Shown in pieces: positions 5,958-7,274 of a stretch of 7,274 nt of DNA. Position numbers and translations under genes: made by a program. Under the pieces are notes generated by a model. It did no database searches, was not told the origin of the DNA, and saw nothing but the letters and a program-made list of their open reading frames with translations. The first letter of the stretch is position 1, and the number at the start of each line of letters is the position of its first letter. Source of the stretch: an uncultured Eubacteriales bacterium (GTDB lineage Bacteria; Bacillota; Clostridia; Oscillospirales; CAG-272); assembly GCA_900554225.1 (NCBI GenBank), contig USGH01000128.1, positions 1 through 7,274 on the forward strand, in the 5' to 3' direction.

Positions 5958-6001
5958 CGCCAGGCGGATGGCGTCCTCCTTGGACGTCTACGCCTCAGCC
6001 C
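5880..6001 (-). other. Foreign-like segment inside the hydrolase, resembling part of eukaryotic VPS45
   Basis: Hydrolase homology stops after WCE (Glu codon 6004-6002) and resumes at ISDD (about 5879). The 122 bp between replace an expected stretch of roughly 48 residues, by recall of relatives, and shift the frame. In the downstream frame the segment reads KEDAIRLAVLYALHYEQ and then KLNSVISALQDRG. Human VPS45, from memory, has FDAARLVMLYALHYE, then L and DLRNKG at similar spacing. VPS45 is a Sec1/Munc18 protein of endosomal vesicle fusion with no known bacterial members. All 38 codons from 5981 to 5868 end in G or C, whereas A/T-ending codons appear on both sides. A TAG (5990-5988) lies just before it in this frame. 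An 8-bp inverted repeat, CGTCTACG (5985-5992) and CGTAGACG (6013-6020), spans the host-side junction. Either a sequence chimera or a real insertion could explain it. Confidence 0.5.
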
Positions 6002-6799
6002 CTCGCACCATTCGTAGACGATTTTGACCCAGTTGTTGATAAACTGCTCGTGGAGGAGCTTGTAGTAGTCGATGCGGAATTTGTCCGCGCCGTCGAAATC
6101 GAAGAAGATGGCGGGCAGTCCGGGATAGATCTCGTAGCCGTAGGTCTCCCGGAACGTGCGGGGCAGCGTGTTCGAGTAGGTGTGTCCCCAGCGGAAATAC
6201 TGCGGCTCGTCGGTGAAGAAGCCGGGCATGGCACCGCCGAAATCCGCACCGCACCGTTTTTCGTATTCCTCGTGGGTCAGATGCAGAAATTCCTTTGTGA
6301 TCTCGCCGTCCAGAACATCGACATAGCTGCGGTCGTACTGGCGGTAGAGACGGAGGTATTCCTTCGCACCGCAATCGGATGTGACCCAGGTGAAGGAGCC
6401 GTCGTCGTTTTTCGTGTACGCCGCCACGGTGTCCTCGTCGCACGGGAACGTATCGGTGTACTCCCACAGGAGCCCTAAGGCGAAATTCTTCTTATCGTGC
6501 AAGAGCTTTCCGCCGGCAAAGCCGCTGGGCCATCCGTTTTCGTCATATGCCCACGCTTCCATACCGCGCTTTTTCGCCTCGTCGATGCAGACGTTCACGG
6601 CGTGGAACCATTCGTCGGAGAGGTATTCCGTTTCGAGACCGCCGCGTGCGTGCATGAAGAAGCCGCTCATTCCCAGCTCCTGCATACGACCGATCTGACG
6701 GCGCAGCTCCCCCTCCTCCAGCCGATCGTTCCAGCTCCAGAACGGGATACTGCCGTAGGACGGAGCCGTCTCGCGGATTTTCTTGATGGTATCGCTCAT
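5912..6799 (-). CDS. N-terminal part of a broken GH106-like glycoside hydrolase (frameshifted)
   Basis: The first 266 residues look like the N-terminal catalytic region of GH106-type (alpha-L-rhamnosidase-like) glycosidases. Recognisable are SIPFWSWNDRLEEGELRRQI (17-36), MSGFFMHARGGLETEYLSDE (44-63), MEAWAYDENGWPSGFAGGKL (80-99) and FTDEPQYF (195-202), a typical barrel-strand acidic motif. No signal peptide is present, so the enzyme would be cytoplasmic and act on imported oligosaccharides. ATG 6799 is chosen because AAAGGAG lies about 9 bp upstream and MSDTIKKIRE begins the family match; an ATG at 6856 would start inside the upstream hairpin. After WCE (264-266) the frame runs into an Arg-rich tail and stops at 5912. 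The family then continues in another frame, so the gene as sequenced is a pseudogene or contains an assembly error. It follows the oxidoreductase gene by 106 bp. Confidence 0.8.
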   Translation of the reverse strand: MSDTIKKIRETAPSYGSIPFWSWNDRLEEGELRRQIGRMQELGMSGFFMHARGGLETEYLSDEWFHAVNVCIDEAKKRGMEAWAYDENGWPSGFAGGKLLHDKKNFALGLLWEYTDTFPCDEDTVAAYTKNDDGSFTWVTSDCGAKEYLRLYRQYDRSYVDVLDGEITKEFLHLTHEEYEKRCGADFGGAMPGFFTDEPQYFRWGHTYSNTLPRTFRETYGYEIYPGLPAIFFDFDGADKFRIDYYKLLHEQFINNWVKIVYEWCEGLRRRRPRRTPSAWRCCTRCTTSRSRAAS

Positions 6800-6827
6800 T
6801 TGGATTTTCTCCTTTATGTAGAATCCG

Positions 6828-6872
6828 AAAACGCCGTGCCGCAGATTCGTGTCCACCGCACGGCGTTCTTGT
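6828..6872. terminator. Hairpin between the oxidoreductase and hydrolase genes
   Basis: AACGCCGTGC (6830-6839) and GCACGGCGTT (6858-6867) form a perfect 10-bp stem with an 18-nt loop. On the - strand the stem runs into GTTTTCGG, a weak T-tract; on the + strand it is followed by CTTGTTTTT. It may be a partial terminator or a processing/stability hairpin that sets the expression ratio of the two genes. No promoter was recognised between it and the hydrolase start at 6799. Confidence 0.6.
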
Positions 6873-6905
6873 TTTTCACGTTATTTCTTCTGCATCGCTT
6901 CGGAT

Positions 6906-7274
6906 TTATTTGTCGAGTGCGTAGAAGCCGGTGTTCTTATCCGTTCTGTGCGTCCACATACCGCGGGTGAAGTCCGGGATATCCACGGGCATACTGCCGT
7001 TTGCGATGGAGATCTCGGACAGCGGGGTGATCGCCATCCATGCCGCGGTGTCGTAGGTGTCGATCGGGGGAACCATGCCGTCGCGCAGTGCGGAGAAGTA
7101 TGCGTCGAACACGAGCCAGTCCATGCCGCCGTGACCGCCCTTGACACCCTCCTCTTCAAAGTGCTTCCAGACCGGGTGCTCCCATTCCTTGCGGTATTCC
7201 GCGACGTTGTTGAAGTTGTCGTGGCCGAATTCCACGCACTTGCCGTCGATGTAGACCATGTTTTCCGTCTCGCC
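6906..7274 (-). CDS. Gfo/Idh/MocA-family oxidoreductase, GH109-like, C-terminal part (partial)
   Basis: The gene runs in from the right edge; 122 codons and a TAA stop are visible. The C-terminal domain shows KGGHGGMDWLVFDAYFSAL, then PPIDTYDTAAWMAITPLSE, SIANGSMPVDIPDFTRGMW and the end TGFYALDK. GGHGGMD with the following ID-x-YD-x-AAW and LSE-x-SIA-x-G pattern is typical of the NAD(P)-dependent Gfo/Idh/MocA proteins that include GH109 alpha-N-acetylgalactosaminidases, which cleave glycosides by an NAD-assisted oxidation-elimination route. The N-terminal Rossmann domain is outside the window, so dinucleotide binding and true GH109 activity cannot be checked. Other sugar dehydrogenases of this superfamily share the tail. 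Its position directly upstream of a glycosidase gene suggests a shared role in carbohydrate breakdown. Confidence 0.8.
   Translation of the reverse strand, partial: GETENMVYIDGKCVEFGHDNFNNVAEYRKEWEHPVWKHFEEEGVKGGHGGMDWLVFDAYFSALRDGMVPPIDTYDTAAWMAITPLSEISIANGSMPVDIPDFTRGMWTHRTDKNTGFYALDK

Noticed and set aside
3951..6017. Long open frame on the + strand, 688 codons, antisense to the hydrolase
   Set aside because: The opposite strand carries family motifs throughout; the + strand product is low-complexity and has no start signals.
5912..6020. Programmed ribosomal frameshift joining the two hydrolase halves
   Set aside because: No slippery heptamer is apparent, a TAG (5990-5988) lies in the downstream frame, and about 120 bp at the break do not match the family in either frame.

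Overview
The window looks like chromosomal DNA from a GC-rich, probably gut-dwelling Clostridia-type Firmicute. Evidence for this: strong GGAG-type ribosome binding sites, substrate-binding lipoproteins with KK...C signal peptides typical of that group, and a glycosidase and a Gfo/Idh/MocA-type oxidoreductase of kinds common in carbohydrate loci of gut Firmicutes. This assignment is by resemblance only; no database search was possible.

Layout. At the left edge (1-105, + strand) is the last 34 codons of a substrate-binding protein. A short tandem repeat and a shared terminator hairpin follow. Everything else lies on the - strand. Reading in the direction of transcription, from right to left: the C-terminus of a Gfo/Idh/MocA (GH109-like) oxidoreductase (7274-6906); a 10-bp-stem hairpin; a large GH106-like glycoside hydrolase (6799-3891) that is broken in the middle; a 277-bp gap with a good terminator, two palindromes and a clear sigma-A promoter; a first substrate-binding lipoprotein (3613-2087); a 312-bp gap made almost entirely of a roughly 102-bp tandem repeat; and a second, related lipoprotein (1774-290).

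How the genes fit together. Substrate-binding lipoproteins capture sugars or oligosaccharides for ABC import. The hydrolase and the oxidoreductase would trim or convert them. No permease or ATPase gene is in the window, so both complete binding proteins look like orphans here.

Two things deserve attention. (1) The gap between the two lipoprotein genes holds two exact 51-bp copies of an element with 8-bp inverted ends. They alternate with hairpins whose arms differ in sequence but keep pairing through three compensatory base-pair changes, and a third, decayed unit lies nearest the downstream gene. (2) The glycosidase reading frame is interrupted by about 120 bp that do not belong to the family. 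They read, with every third codon position G or C, as a peptide strikingly like a conserved segment of eukaryotic VPS45 (Sec1/Munc18 family). It could be an assembly or amplification chimera or a real insertion; sequence alone cannot decide.
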